From assembly GCA_045643285.1 (NCBI GenBank), contig JAZUKN010000040.1, positions 1-13,378 on the forward strand: a stretch of 13,378 nucleotides of DNA. The letters run 5' to 3'. This DNA is from UMGS1696 sp045643285. GTDB taxonomy: Bacteria > Bacillota > Clostridia > Oscillospirales > CAG-272. How positions within the stretch are numbered: position 1 is the stretch's first letter; every line of letters begins with the position of its first letter. The notes beneath the pieces are model-generated. The model had not been told where the DNA came from and searched no databases. It saw only the letters and a list, made by a program, of their open reading frames with translations. The position numbers and the translations under genes were made by a program. Below, one piece after another: positions 1-6,933 of the stretch.

Positions 1-46
1 ACCGGACTGTCATTCACTACCGACCCGTTCTCATCCCTTTCCGGAA

Positions 47-85
47 TAAAAAAATACAATCCCTCTGATGAGGAATTGTATTTTT
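47..85 (-). terminator. Intrinsic terminator of tRNA-Ser
   Basis: Read on the minus strand, a hairpin with arms ATACAAT-CCTC and GAGG-ATTGTAT (one unpaired base on each side, 4-nt loop) is followed by a run of seven T. It starts three bases past the tRNA 3' end. The plus strand also ends in five T, so the hairpin may act in both directions. The 46 bases to its left hold nothing that I recognise. Confidence 0.8.
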
Positions 86-87
86 GA

Positions 88-173
88 CGCAGGGAAAGGG
101 ATTCGAACCCTTGTGGCATTGCTGCCAAACGGTTTTCAAGACCGCCTCGTTATGACCGCTTCGATATCCCTGC
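88..173 (-). tRNA. tRNA-Ser (anticodon UGA)
   Basis: The minus strand folds into a complete class II tRNA. The acceptor is GCAGGGA/TCCCTGC with discriminator G at position 88, as expected for serine tRNAs. The D stem is TCG/CGA. The anticodon stem is GCGGT/ACCGT with loop CTTGAAA, so the anticodon is TGA (positions 138-136). The long variable arm is TGGC/GCCA, and the T arm is AAGGG-TTCGAAT-CCCTT. The CCA end is not encoded (TCA follows). This tRNA reads UCA and, with wobble, other UCN codons. A terminator follows directly. No convincing promoter lies in the 150 bases upstream of it; the nearest strong one precedes the truncated copy at 310-377, so both are probably made as one transcript (inference). 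Confidence 0.95.
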
Positions 174-176
174 GTA
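131..176. repeat. 46-bp direct repeat, copy 1 (5' half of tRNA-Ser)
   Basis: This segment is identical, base for base, to 335-380. It runs from inside the 3' strand of the anticodon stem, through the anticodon loop and D arm, to three bases upstream of the tRNA 5' end. It diverges immediately outside at both ends. The offset between copies is 204 bp. A break inside the anticodon arm is the kind of boundary left by tRNA-targeting integration or by unequal recombination between tRNA copies. Confidence 0.9.
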
Positions 177-309
177 GAAAAAACGAAATTTTTTCTTTCG
201 GAAAAATGAAAGAAATCAAGGAAAGAATTTGCTTTCGACCGGTTGTGAAATGATGTTCGAACCTCACCGCAAAAGCCGCATGAATAAAGGGTTTCGGGTG
301 ATGTTCGGG
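177..309. other. Interval between tRNA-Ser and its truncated copy, no gene seen
   Basis: I see no supported gene here. Short frames cross the interval but have no ribosome binding site and run into the tRNA. It contains a palindrome GTTCGAAC at 255-262 and a nine-base repeat TGATGTTCG at 251-259 and 299-307. Near 183-206 there is a weak minus-strand hairpin CGAAA/TTTCG followed by T residues; its stem is too short to call a terminator. It could be a remnant of inserted DNA. Confidence 0.5.
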
Positions 310-377
310 CGCAGGGGGAATAATCAAACGAATTGGTTTTCAAGACCGCCTCGTTATGACCGCTTCGATATCCCTGC
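310..377 (-). pseudogene. Truncated tRNA-Ser copy lacking variable and T arms
   Basis: On the minus strand the first 43 bases equal the intact tRNA-Ser from the 5' end through the acceptor 5' strand, D arm and anticodon loop (CTTGAAA). The sequence then departs: a short AT-rich stretch replaces the variable arm and T arm, yet the end CCCTGCG can still pair with the 5' GCAGGG. The total is about 68 bases, against 86 for the intact gene. Without a T arm it is unlikely to be a working serine tRNA. It sits directly behind a strong promoter and could give a stable tRNA-like fragment (inference). Confidence 0.75.
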
Positions 378-380
378 GTA
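335..380. repeat. 46-bp direct repeat, copy 2
   Basis: This is the exact partner of 131-176. The base before it (T at 334 versus C at 130) and the base after it (C at 381 versus G at 177) differ, which sets the ends of identity. It carries the 5' half of the truncated tRNA-Ser. Confidence 0.9.
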
Positions 381-387
381 CTTCCGT

Positions 388-417
388 ATTATACATCACA
401 TTACCGTGTTTTGTCAA
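388..417 (-). promoter_or_regulatory. Strong housekeeping promoter for the tRNA-Ser locus
   Basis: On the minus strand there is a perfect -35 TTGACA (412-417) and a perfect -10 TATAAT (388-393) with an 18-base spacer. Transcription should start near 381, four bases ahead of the truncated tRNA copy. The intact tRNA begins about 208 bases further downstream, with only a weak 5-bp hairpin in between. Confidence 0.85.
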
Positions 418-482
418 GCATTTTTACATATTATTCCCCGACTGCCGTTTTCTTCTCTCTCGGTGTAATGCCGCACGGCTTA

Positions 483-511
483 TTGACAAAGAAACATAAA
501 AATGGTAAAAT
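483..511 (+). promoter_or_regulatory. Promoter of the alpha-galactosidase gene
   Basis: TTGACA (483-488), a 17-base spacer and TAAAAT (506-511) make a near-consensus housekeeping promoter with a start near 518. An in-frame ATG at 502 lies inside this promoter and so cannot be the translation start. Confidence 0.8.
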
Positions 512-512
512 C

Positions 513-523
513 TGATCGGATCA
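513..523. promoter_or_regulatory. Palindrome over the transcription start, candidate operator
   Basis: TGATC-G-GATCA is a perfect 11-bp palindrome just after the -10 box and covers the predicted +1. This is a typical position for a repressor site. No regulator gene lies nearby and I do not assign it to a family. It does not match the cre consensus for catabolite repression. Confidence 0.4.
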
Positions 524-549
524 ATGTTTTTCACCGAAAGGACAACACT

Positions 550-2736
550 ATGCCGATCACTTTTTATGAAGACAAAAGAATACTGAAGCTCGACACGGAC
601 AGATCTTCGTTCGTTCTGAAGATCCTGAGCGAAAATTATCTCGTTCCGCTTTTTTACGGCAAGAAGATACCCGACGCCGAACTGACTTTTTTTGAATACA
701 AGGGCGTGTTTGCGTCGTTCTGTCCGCTCAACAACAAGGTGAAGGAGCTGACGTTCTCGCCGGATGTTGCGCCGATCGAGTATTCCGGCTTCGGTTCGGG
801 GGATTTCAGAAAAACGGCAGTCGCTATCCGTAACTCCGACGGCAACAACGTCACGGATTTCCGCTATGTTTCGCATACGATCACATCCGGCAAGCCCGAT
901 ATTTCTCCGCTCCCGTCCCTTTACGAAAACATCCCGGGAGAATGTGAAACGCTGACCGTCCGCATGAGAGACGATGTTACGGGTGCGGAGGCTGATCTCA
1001 TTTACACAGTTTTCGACAAATACGGCGCGATGACGCGGTCGGTGAAGATTTACAATGCTTCCGACAAGCCCATGGTCATCGAAAAAGCGTACAGCGCAAG
1101 CGTCGCGCTTCCGGATATGAAATACGATTTCATCCACCTCTACGGTCAGTGGGGAAACGAACGGACGCTTGAAGCAGTTCCGCTCGGTCACGGGCATACG
1201 TCGATCTCCTCAACGCGCGGCTCGTCCTCACATCATCACAATCCGTTCGTCGCCCTTTCGACGTGCGGAACGGACGAAGAGCACGGCGAGGTGTACGGCT
1301 TCAATCTCGTATACAGCGGAAACTTCGACATCACCGCCGACTGCGATTATTACGACACGACGCGCGTCAATATCGGTATCAATCCAGACGGATTTTCGTG
1401 GCATCTCGCCCCGGGCGAATCATTCCAGACGCCCGAAGCCGTCACGGTCTATTCCGACGGCGGACTCGGTGAAATGTCGCGCTCGTTCCACAGACTTTAC
1501 TCGAACAATCTCATCCGCGGACCGTGGAAGACGGCTAAACGCCCGTTGCTCATAAACAGCTGGGAAGCGGCATACTTCTATTTTGACACCGAAAAGCTCG
1601 TTTCGTTCGCGGAGAGGGCAAAGGAAATGGGCATCGAGATGCTCGTTATGGACGACGGCTGGTTCGGCACGCGAAATAACGACAGCACGTCTCTCGGGGA
1701 CTGGTACGTGAATCCGGAAAAATTCCCGAACGGACTCGGCGACCTTATCGAGAGGGTCAACAAGCTCGGACTGAAGTTCGGTATATGGTTTGAACCGGAG
1801 ATGATCTCGCCGAACTCTGAGCTTTACAAGGCACATCCCGACTGGGCTTTGCAGGTCCCGGGACGCGAAATTCTTCCGGCGAGACACCAGTACGTCCTCG
1901 ATATGTCGCGCAAAGACGTCCGCGACAACATATTTGATCAGATCGAAAACATCCTCGGAAATTATAAGATCGACTACGTCAAGTGGGATTTCAACCGCAA
2001 TATCTCGGGTGCCGGCAGTGTGCTTCTGTCGGCTGAACACGGGGAAGAAATTTTCCACCGTTTCGTCCTCGGGACGTACGAGCTTATGAAGCGTATCACG
2101 GATGCGCACCCCGACATCCTGCTTGAAAACTGCTCGGGCGGTGGTGGAAGATTCGATCCCGCAATGCTCGCGTTCTCTCCGCAGATATGGGCGTCCGACA
2201 GCACCTCTCCCATGGATCGCATCCCGATACAGTTCGGCACGTCGCTGTGCTATCCTGCGTCGACAATGGGCGCACACGTCAGCAGAAGCGGAGACGGCGA
2301 CTTTGAGCTTCGCGGCGATGTCTCTCTCTGGGGTACGTTCGGCTATGAGCTTGACCCGAACAATCTTGACGAGGAGCAGAAAGAGACAGTAAAGAAACAG
2401 ATAGCCGAATATCACAAATACGAGCGGCTTATCCACACGGGAGACTTGTACCGTCTTAAATCCCCTTGGGACAGGGAAAGATACGTCGCGTGGGAGTTCG
2501 TTTCAGAGGACAGGAGCGAGGCACTTCTGACGCTCGTCAGCATTGAGATTTTGTGGATGCACCGTGTGTTCGTCAGACTGCGCGGACTTGATCCGGAAGC
2601 GTACTACAAAGTCACGCTGAACGGCGTCGAGCGAAAGTATTCGGGTGCGCTGCTCATGAACGCCGGAGTGAATCTGACAGGATTCATCGACAAAGCACAG
2701 AAAAGCCTAAAACTATATTTTACAAAAGTAGAATAA
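550..2736 (+). CDS. Alpha-galactosidase, glycoside hydrolase family 36
   Basis: The 728-residue enzyme should release terminal alpha-1,6-galactose from raffinose-type sugars or melibiose by a retaining mechanism. The start at 550 follows GAAAGGA with eight bases between; the upstream ATG at 502 is inside the promoter. The usual GH36 order is visible: a beta-rich N-terminal domain (about 1-330), a (beta/alpha)8 barrel (about 331-650) and a C-terminal beta domain. Key motifs are NSWEA (336-340), MDDGWFG (367-373), KFGIWFEPEM, RHQYVLDMSR, KWDFNR with nucleophile D480, NCSGGGGRFD (C528) and WASDS with likely acid/base D550. The length is typical of bacterial GH36 enzymes. The segment after the acid/base reads STSPMDR where many members have a TDA-type sequence, so substrate preference may differ slightly. 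There is no signal peptide, so it is probably cytoplasmic. No sugar transporter or regulator is adjacent. Confidence 0.95.
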   Translation: MPITFYEDKRILKLDTDRSSFVLKILSENYLVPLFYGKKIPDAELTFFEYKGVFASFCPLNNKVKELTFSPDVAPIEYSGFGSGDFRKTAVAIRNSDGNNVTDFRYVSHTITSGKPDISPLPSLYENIPGECETLTVRMRDDVTGAEADLIYTVFDKYGAMTRSVKIYNASDKPMVIEKAYSASVALPDMKYDFIHLYGQWGNERTLEAVPLGHGHTSISSTRGSSSHHHNPFVALSTCGTDEEHGEVYGFNLVYSGNFDITADCDYYDTTRVNIGINPDGFSWHLAPGESFQTPEAVTVYSDGGLGEMSRSFHRLYSNNLIRGPWKTAKRPLLINSWEAAYFYFDTEKLVSFAERAKEMGIEMLVMDDGWFGTRNNDSTSLGDWYVNPEKFPNGLGDLIERVNKLGLKFGIWFEPEMISPNSELYKAHPDWALQVPGREILPARHQYVLDMSRKDVRDNIFDQIENILGNYKIDYVKWDFNRNISGAGSVLLSAEHGEEIFHRFVLGTYELMKRITDAHPDILLENCSGGGGRFDPAMLAFSPQIWASDSTSPMDRIPIQFGTSLCYPASTMGAHVSRSGDGDFELRGDVSLWGTFGYELDPNNLDEEQKETVKKQIAEYHKYERLIHTGDLYRLKSPWDRERYVAWEFVSEDRSEALLTLVSIEILWMHRVFVRLRGLDPEAYYKVTLNGVERKYSGALLMNAGVNLTGFIDKAQKSLKLYFTKVE

Positions 2737-2750
2737 AGCCAATAAACAGA

Positions 2751-2797
2751 CAAAACCTCCGCAGAATGAAACGGTACTGTGGAGGTTTTGCTGTTTT
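2751..2797. terminator. Terminator between convergent genes
   Basis: CAAAACCTCC and GGAGGTTTTG (2751-2760 and 2781-2790) form a perfect 10-bp stem, extended inward by CAG/CTG, followed by CTGTTTT. It starts 14 bases after the alpha-galactosidase stop. On the minus strand it lies just past the end of the amidase-like gene, so it probably serves both. Confidence 0.8.
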
Positions 2798-2808
2798 CAT
2801 CTCTACTT

Positions 2809-3342
2809 TTATATAAAATAGTCTTTTCCGCAGTCGGGTGCGTATTTGTCGGGTATCGAAAAACGCACGCCGCCGACCTTCAGATACCGTGCTTTATAGA
2901 ATCTGTACGTTGACAGCGGACGGTCGAGCGAATCGTCGGAATGTGCGCTGACGAGATATCCGCCGTCTCTTTGACCGGTGACGATAAGCGAGTGGTACCA
3001 GTCGCCGCGTTCGTTGCCGAGCTGTATCACGTCGCCCGGAAGCAGTCCGCCGGGGTACGTCTCCGTCATGAAAGGTCCTTCTTCTTTGTTCTGCGTCATG
3101 AAATTGTAGAAATATTCCACTCCCGACCACGCAGGCGCTCTGTCCGTCGGTGAAATGTAGTACCAGCCGAAAGTCGGCGTGTAGTTCATCACGCACGTTC
3201 CTGCGTAGACCGCCTGAGAAACAAAGCTCGTGCAGTCGCCGCCTATCCCCGAAAAGTTTTCAAACATCGGATTTCTCTCGAGTGCCCAACGTCTCGCGTA
3301 TTCTACCGCTCTTTCTCGGTTGTATTCTGCCGTAACAAGCAT
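2809..3342 (-). CDS. Putative amidase domain (Amidase_6 family) protein
   Basis: The 177-residue protein is essentially one Amidase_6 (PF12671-type) domain. It starts with YNRERAVEYARRWA (7-20), then NPMFENF, then GGDCTSFVSQ with likely catalytic C37, GWYY (59-62), PGDVIQL (102-108) and DWYHSLIVTG with likely catalytic H117. This is the Cys-His pattern of NlpC/P60-like peptidases. The family is described as putative amidases, possibly acting on cell-wall peptides, but the substrate is not established. The start is supported by GGAGG at 3353-3357, ten bases away. There is no signal peptide or membrane segment, so action inside the cell (or in a forespore or mother cell) is as likely as export. 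It is a single-gene unit convergent with the alpha-galactosidase. Confidence 0.85.
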   Translation of the reverse strand: MLVTAEYNRERAVEYARRWALERNPMFENFSGIGGDCTSFVSQAVYAGTCVMNYTPTFGWYYISPTDRAPAWSGVEYFYNFMTQNKEEGPFMTETYPGGLLPGDVIQLGNERGDWYHSLIVTGQRDGGYLVSAHSDDSLDRPLSTYRFYKARYLKVGGVRFSIPDKYAPDCGKDYFI

Positions 3343-3375
3343 AAACAGTTATCCTCCGAATATGATTTTATGTCC

Positions 3376-3405
3376 ATTGTATGCGGAAAAGGTGCGGTGT
3401 GTGAA
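3376..3405 (-). promoter_or_regulatory. Possible promoter of the amidase-like gene
   Basis: On the minus strand, TACAAT (3376-3381) has TTCACA (3400-3405) upstream with an 18-base spacer, giving a start near 3369 and a short leader. The extended -10, CATACAAT, also fits the mother-cell sporulation sigma consensus CATACAnT, with an AC about 16-17 bases upstream. The sequence cannot decide which sigma factor uses it. Confidence 0.45.
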
Positions 3406-3516
3406 TTTTTTTCTTTTTCGGGAACTTTTTGCCCATATCGCGCGTCTAATGTACTGTAAGCGGCCCGGAAGATTGATTTTTTCAAAAATAATCTGCTACA
3501 TTTGTAAAAAAACCTC

Positions 3517-3544
3517 TTGAAAAATTCAGAATCTGTGCTATAAT
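3517..3544 (+). promoter_or_regulatory. Promoter of the SLH protein gene
   Basis: TTGAAA (3517-3522), a 16-base spacer and TATAAT (3539-3544) place the start near 3551. The bases upstream (about 3474-3512) are rich in A and T tracts, including an AT-only palindrome near 3477-3488, and may act as an UP element. The rest of the 3406-3516 gap shows nothing else. Confidence 0.8.
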
Positions 3545-3586
3545 ATATTATGTATTCTCATACAACACCAAAAAATGGAGGAAAAC

Positions 3587-6500
3587 ATGAAAAACATCAA
3601 AAGAATTCTCGCATTAGTTCTTGCAGTTCTTATGACTGTCGGAACGGTTGCAGTTGCATCCGCAGCTTCGATCACATTCTCCGACACTGCAGAACACTGG
3701 GCATGGGATCGCGGATATATTCCGTACCTTGTCGAAAAGGACGTTCTCAACGGTTACGTTGAAGGCGGCAAAAATCTCTTCAAACCCGATAAAGAAGTCA
3801 AGAGATCCGAGTTCATCAAGATGCTTGATGAAGCATTCGGTCTTGTTGACACAAAGGCAGTAAGCTTCTCCGACGTTAAGTCGTCCGACTGGTTCTGCGT
3901 ATACTTCCAGAAGGCAGCCGCACAGGGATATCTCCTTGATTACGGCACATCCTGCGATCCGGAAGGCAAGATCACAAGAGAAGAAGCTATCTCCCTTCTC
4001 GTCCGTTATCTTGATCTTGATCCCGAAAAGAAAGCAGAAGCTTCCACTTTCGCGGACTACGACACGATCAACACAAAGTACCGTGACTACGTTCTCGAGG
4101 CTATCGACGCTGAGCTTATCGAAGGCTACAAGCAGAGCAACGGCTCGTACCTCTTCAAGCCTCAGAACACTCTTACAAGAGCAGAAGCTCTGACGATCCT
4201 TTACAGAGCAGCCGGCTGTATCTACAACAAGAACTACTCTTATCTCCGTGACGAAGGCGCTGCTGAAACAAACAGCGTTATCACAAAGAGCGGTGTTACC
4301 ATTGTAAGCCAGACTCTCACAGGCAGAACGATCGTTTCCGAAGGCGCTAAGGACGGTACTGTTTCGTTCAGCTCCTCCGAAATCAATGATAACCTCTATA
4401 TTAGAGGCAATTCCGTTGTTTACCTTGACACCTGCAAGGCAGAAAACGTCGAAGTAAGAGGTAACGGCGGTCTGTACGTCAAGGATACCACGATCGACAA
4501 CCTCGTTATCAACAAGGGAATGACAATCACCCTCAAGGATGACGCCGTAATCAAGAATATCACGATCAATCCGATGGCGATGAATGTTAAGATCACCGGT
4601 TCCGGAAAGATCGAGAACATCACAGTAAAGAGCTCCGGACTCGTTTCTACCGTAGTTCCCGAGCATTACGAATTCATCAACAATATCACAGCTATCTTTG
4701 ACGGTAAGGAATACGGTCAGGGAACTGTTTCCGACTTCTTCTCGGTTGAACCGTTCATGTCTGCCGACAAGACGGATTACTACCTTGAATTCACAGCCGC
4801 TAAGAAAGGCTCTGTTTACTACTACTTCGCTGAAAAAGACGAAGCACCGAACGTAAAGCAGTTCAATGAGATCTACAGCGACGAAAAGACGATCTATAAA
4901 GGCCATGTTGATGTCAAGGCTGATCAGTCTGTTTCCAAGAAGACAGTAAACCTTGCTATCGGCAAGCTCTATCCTTACGTTGTAATCGCAACTCAGATAG
5001 GCACAGAGACAAGTGACCCGATCGTTATCACAACATCTGCCGTTGACTCCAACGGATTCTCAACTGCGCCTTACTTCAACAGCGCAGACAGCACAGTGAA
5101 GTTCAAGACTTCCGTCAAGGGTACGGTTTCCTATTACTACACAGACAGCGTTTCCGGTCTGACGATCTCGAAGTTCAACAACGAATTCGCAGCAACCGAA
5201 AGCGCACTTAAGGGTACAAAGACCGTAACCGCAAAGGAACTCACTTCCGTTGTCGTTACATCCGCTTACGCAGACAAGTTCGATTACATCGTATTTGAAC
5301 TGAAGTCCGAGAGCGGCGCCGCATATCTGCCCGTATACGTAACGCTTGCAGATACAGGCTTCACGACAGCTCCCGCTATCAAGGTATCCGGTGAGATCAG
5401 CTACAAGGCAAACACAAGCGGCACTCTGTACTACTACTACTCCAAGACAGATGATGCTCCTTCCTCTGCAGATTTCATTACAAACTGGACGAAGGCTTCC
5501 TACACCGGAAGCAAGGCTGTAACAAAGAACACAGACGAAAAGTTTGAATACAAGTCCTCTTACGCCGGCACATATCCTTACATTGTGATTGCTCTCAGAG
5601 ACGCTTCCAACAACTTCAAACTTCCCGTAGTTGTAGAACTCGGCAACGTCAGCGGATACATTTCCCTCCCGAAGATGAAGGATGAAACGCACGTTACTCT
5701 TACAACAGACGTGGCAGGCACTGTTCAGTACTACCTCACATCCGTTGAAAAGGCTCCTACAGCCGAAGAATTTGACTTCCTCTACAAGAACCTTGCAGGC
5801 AACGGTTCAACAGGCTTCGTAACAACAACAGGCAACGGCTCTCTCCCGACATACATCACTGTTCCGGAGCTTACGGCTTCCTCTACTCTGAAGTATATCG
5901 TCATCATGCTCAAGGATTCCAAGGGCAACTGCTTCGCTCCTATCGTTCTTTCTCTCAAGTATGATCCTGCTGAGAACCTCACAGGCTTCGCCATTGATCC
6001 GTATGTAACTGACGGTCAGATCTGCTTCAAGACAATGGGTCCGACAAAGATCCGTTACTTCTACACATCCGTAATCGAGCTTGATGTCAACTCTTTCTAC
6101 ATCTATTATGCAAACGCAAACTACAGAGAAGAAGTTACTGCAGTCGGCGGAAAGCTCGAAAAGATCGCTATCAACCGCGCAACTGTACTTAATCCGCTTT
6201 ACTCCAAGATCGCTATCGCAATCTGGGACGGCGTGAAGTACAGCGAACCGATCATTCTTGACGGCAACAGCGATTCTCAGTCGGGCGGCGTTTCCGCACT
6301 CCTCTACTCTCTCTCCACTGAATTCACAGGATTCGTAAACGTTAAGTCCGCATATACAGGTATGCTTTACTACTTCTCCACCGATTCCGCAACAGAGGCA
6401 AATGAAGCGTTCAGCAAGGAAGGCAAGTCGAGTCTCGCCATGATCGCCAACACTGCATCTCCCATTTCCGCAAACGGTAAGAAGTACCTCGTTCTCTGCC

Positions 6501-6916
6501 TCGAAGCAAACGGTATGCTTTACGACAAGGTCGTTGTTGATATGTCCACAGGTGCTCAGTATGTCAAGCCGACGTATGACTCCGGTGCCAACAACAACCT
6601 CCCAAATATGATCTACACCAACAGCGAAGTTGACAAAGCAGTTCTCTTCCAGGTAAATCAGGCGTGCGATGTATACTACACACTCGTAGGCGACACGACT
6701 CCGATCAATCCTCTTACTCTTGAGCCTTATGCAGATGTAAGAGGAAGCCTCGGCAGCGTATCCTGCACGGCAGGACAGGTGGTGAACTACAGCTATGCTC
6801 AGTGGGCACAGCTCGCTCAGTCTCTTGATAAGTACGAACACATATATCTCTACATCCAGTGCGTATATCCGAACGCATTCACGTTCTACACACCTGTTGA
6901 GATCACTCTGAAGTAA
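3587..6916 (+). CDS. Secreted SLH-domain surface protein with seven ~100-residue repeats
   Basis: The 1109-residue protein is probably anchored in the cell wall or S-layer. The start at 3587 follows GGAGG (3577-3581) by five bases; an ATG four codons earlier overlaps that site and is rejected. Residues 1-27 are a signal peptide ending ASA-A. Three SLH domains follow (about 29-87, 91-145, 153-213), with the motif variants KRSEF, TREEA and TRAEA. SLH domains bind pyruvylated secondary wall polymers. Residues about 231-352 are short alternating strands resembling a right-handed beta-helix. From 385 to the end, seven divergent repeats each have G-x-[VLI]-x-Y-Y-aromatic early and a YxxIVI...P(I/V)xV strand pair late. 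No catalytic motif is seen and the function is unknown: structural S-layer, adhesin or glycan binding are all possible. The gene stands alone between a strong promoter and terminator. Its codon use is more biased than its neighbours (AAG, AAC, TTC, ACA favoured, few GCG), as in highly expressed genes. Confidence 0.9.
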   Translation: MKNIKRILALVLAVLMTVGTVAVASAASITFSDTAEHWAWDRGYIPYLVEKDVLNGYVEGGKNLFKPDKEVKRSEFIKMLDEAFGLVDTKAVSFSDVKSSDWFCVYFQKAAAQGYLLDYGTSCDPEGKITREEAISLLVRYLDLDPEKKAEASTFADYDTINTKYRDYVLEAIDAELIEGYKQSNGSYLFKPQNTLTRAEALTILYRAAGCIYNKNYSYLRDEGAAETNSVITKSGVTIVSQTLTGRTIVSEGAKDGTVSFSSSEINDNLYIRGNSVVYLDTCKAENVEVRGNGGLYVKDTTIDNLVINKGMTITLKDDAVIKNITINPMAMNVKITGSGKIENITVKSSGLVSTVVPEHYEFINNITAIFDGKEYGQGTVSDFFSVEPFMSADKTDYYLEFTAAKKGSVYYYFAEKDEAPNVKQFNEIYSDEKTIYKGHVDVKADQSVSKKTVNLAIGKLYPYVVIATQIGTETSDPIVITTSAVDSNGFSTAPYFNSADSTVKFKTSVKGTVSYYYTDSVSGLTISKFNNEFAATESALKGTKTVTAKELTSVVVTSAYADKFDYIVFELKSESGAAYLPVYVTLADTGFTTAPAIKVSGEISYKANTSGTLYYYYSKTDDAPSSADFITNWTKASYTGSKAVTKNTDEKFEYKSSYAGTYPYIVIALRDASNNFKLPVVVELGNVSGYISLPKMKDETHVTLTTDVAGTVQYYLTSVEKAPTAEEFDFLYKNLAGNGSTGFVTTTGNGSLPTYITVPELTASSTLKYIVIMLKDSKGNCFAPIVLSLKYDPAENLTGFAIDPYVTDGQICFKTMGPTKIRYFYTSVIELDVNSFYIYYANANYREEVTAVGGKLEKIAINRATVLNPLYSKIAIAIWDGVKYSEPIILDGNSDSQSGGVSALLYSLSTEFTGFVNVKSAYTGMLYYFSTDSATEANEAFSKEGKSSLAMIANTASPISANGKKYLVLCLEANGMLYDKVVVDMSTGAQYVKPTYDSGANNNLPNMIYTNSEVDKAVLFQVNQACDVYYTLVGDTTPINPLTLEPYADVRGSLGSVSCTAGQVVNYSYAQWAQLAQSLDKYEHIYLYIQCVYPNAFTFYTPVEITLK
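4739..6916 (+). repeat. Seven tandem protein repeats of about 100 residues in the SLH protein
   Basis: The repeats begin near residues 385, 491, 592, 691, 801, 905 and 1005. The marker position before the YY motif is at 408 (G), 512 (G), 612 (G), 711 (G), 820 (T), 925 (G) and 1027 (C), so the period is 99 to 109 residues. Each unit opens with a strand such as FSTAPYF, has GTVSYYY-like tyrosines about 20 residues on, and closes with a pair such as YPYVVIA and DPIVITT. The repeats are diverged and not obvious at the DNA level. An all-beta, Ig-like fold is an inference. Confidence 0.85.
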
Positions 6917-6933
6917 TCGGAGAACAACAAAAT

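Noticed and set aside
1..46. Left edge sequence
   Set aside because: I see no gene end, RNA or repeat in these bases.
183..206. Terminator-like hairpin on the minus strand between the two tRNA copies
   Set aside because: The stem is only five mostly A-T pairs, so it is unlikely to stop transcription efficiently.
68..253. Small plus-strand frame across the tRNA-Ser
   Set aside because: It is a translation of the tRNA gene itself, a common annotation artefact.
470..479. GCCG-CA-CGGC hairpin upstream of the alpha-galactosidase -35
   Set aside because: It is too short and common to call a regulatory site without conservation.
502..549. Upstream ATG extending the alpha-galactosidase by 16 residues
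   Set aside because: It lies between the -35 and -10 boxes of the gene's own promoter. The ATG at 550 has a proper ribosome binding site.
424..2436. Long open frames on the minus strand inside the alpha-galactosidase gene (424-1197 and 1420-2436)
   Set aside because: They are exact antisense shadows of a clear GH36 enzyme, with no family motifs, and follow from GC-biased codon use.
3614..6841. Minus-strand open frames of 430, 210 and 344 codons within the SLH gene
   Set aside because: The SLH gene has a signal peptide, SLH motifs, promoter and terminator. The antisense frames have low-complexity Val/Cys-rich translations and lack ribosome binding sites.
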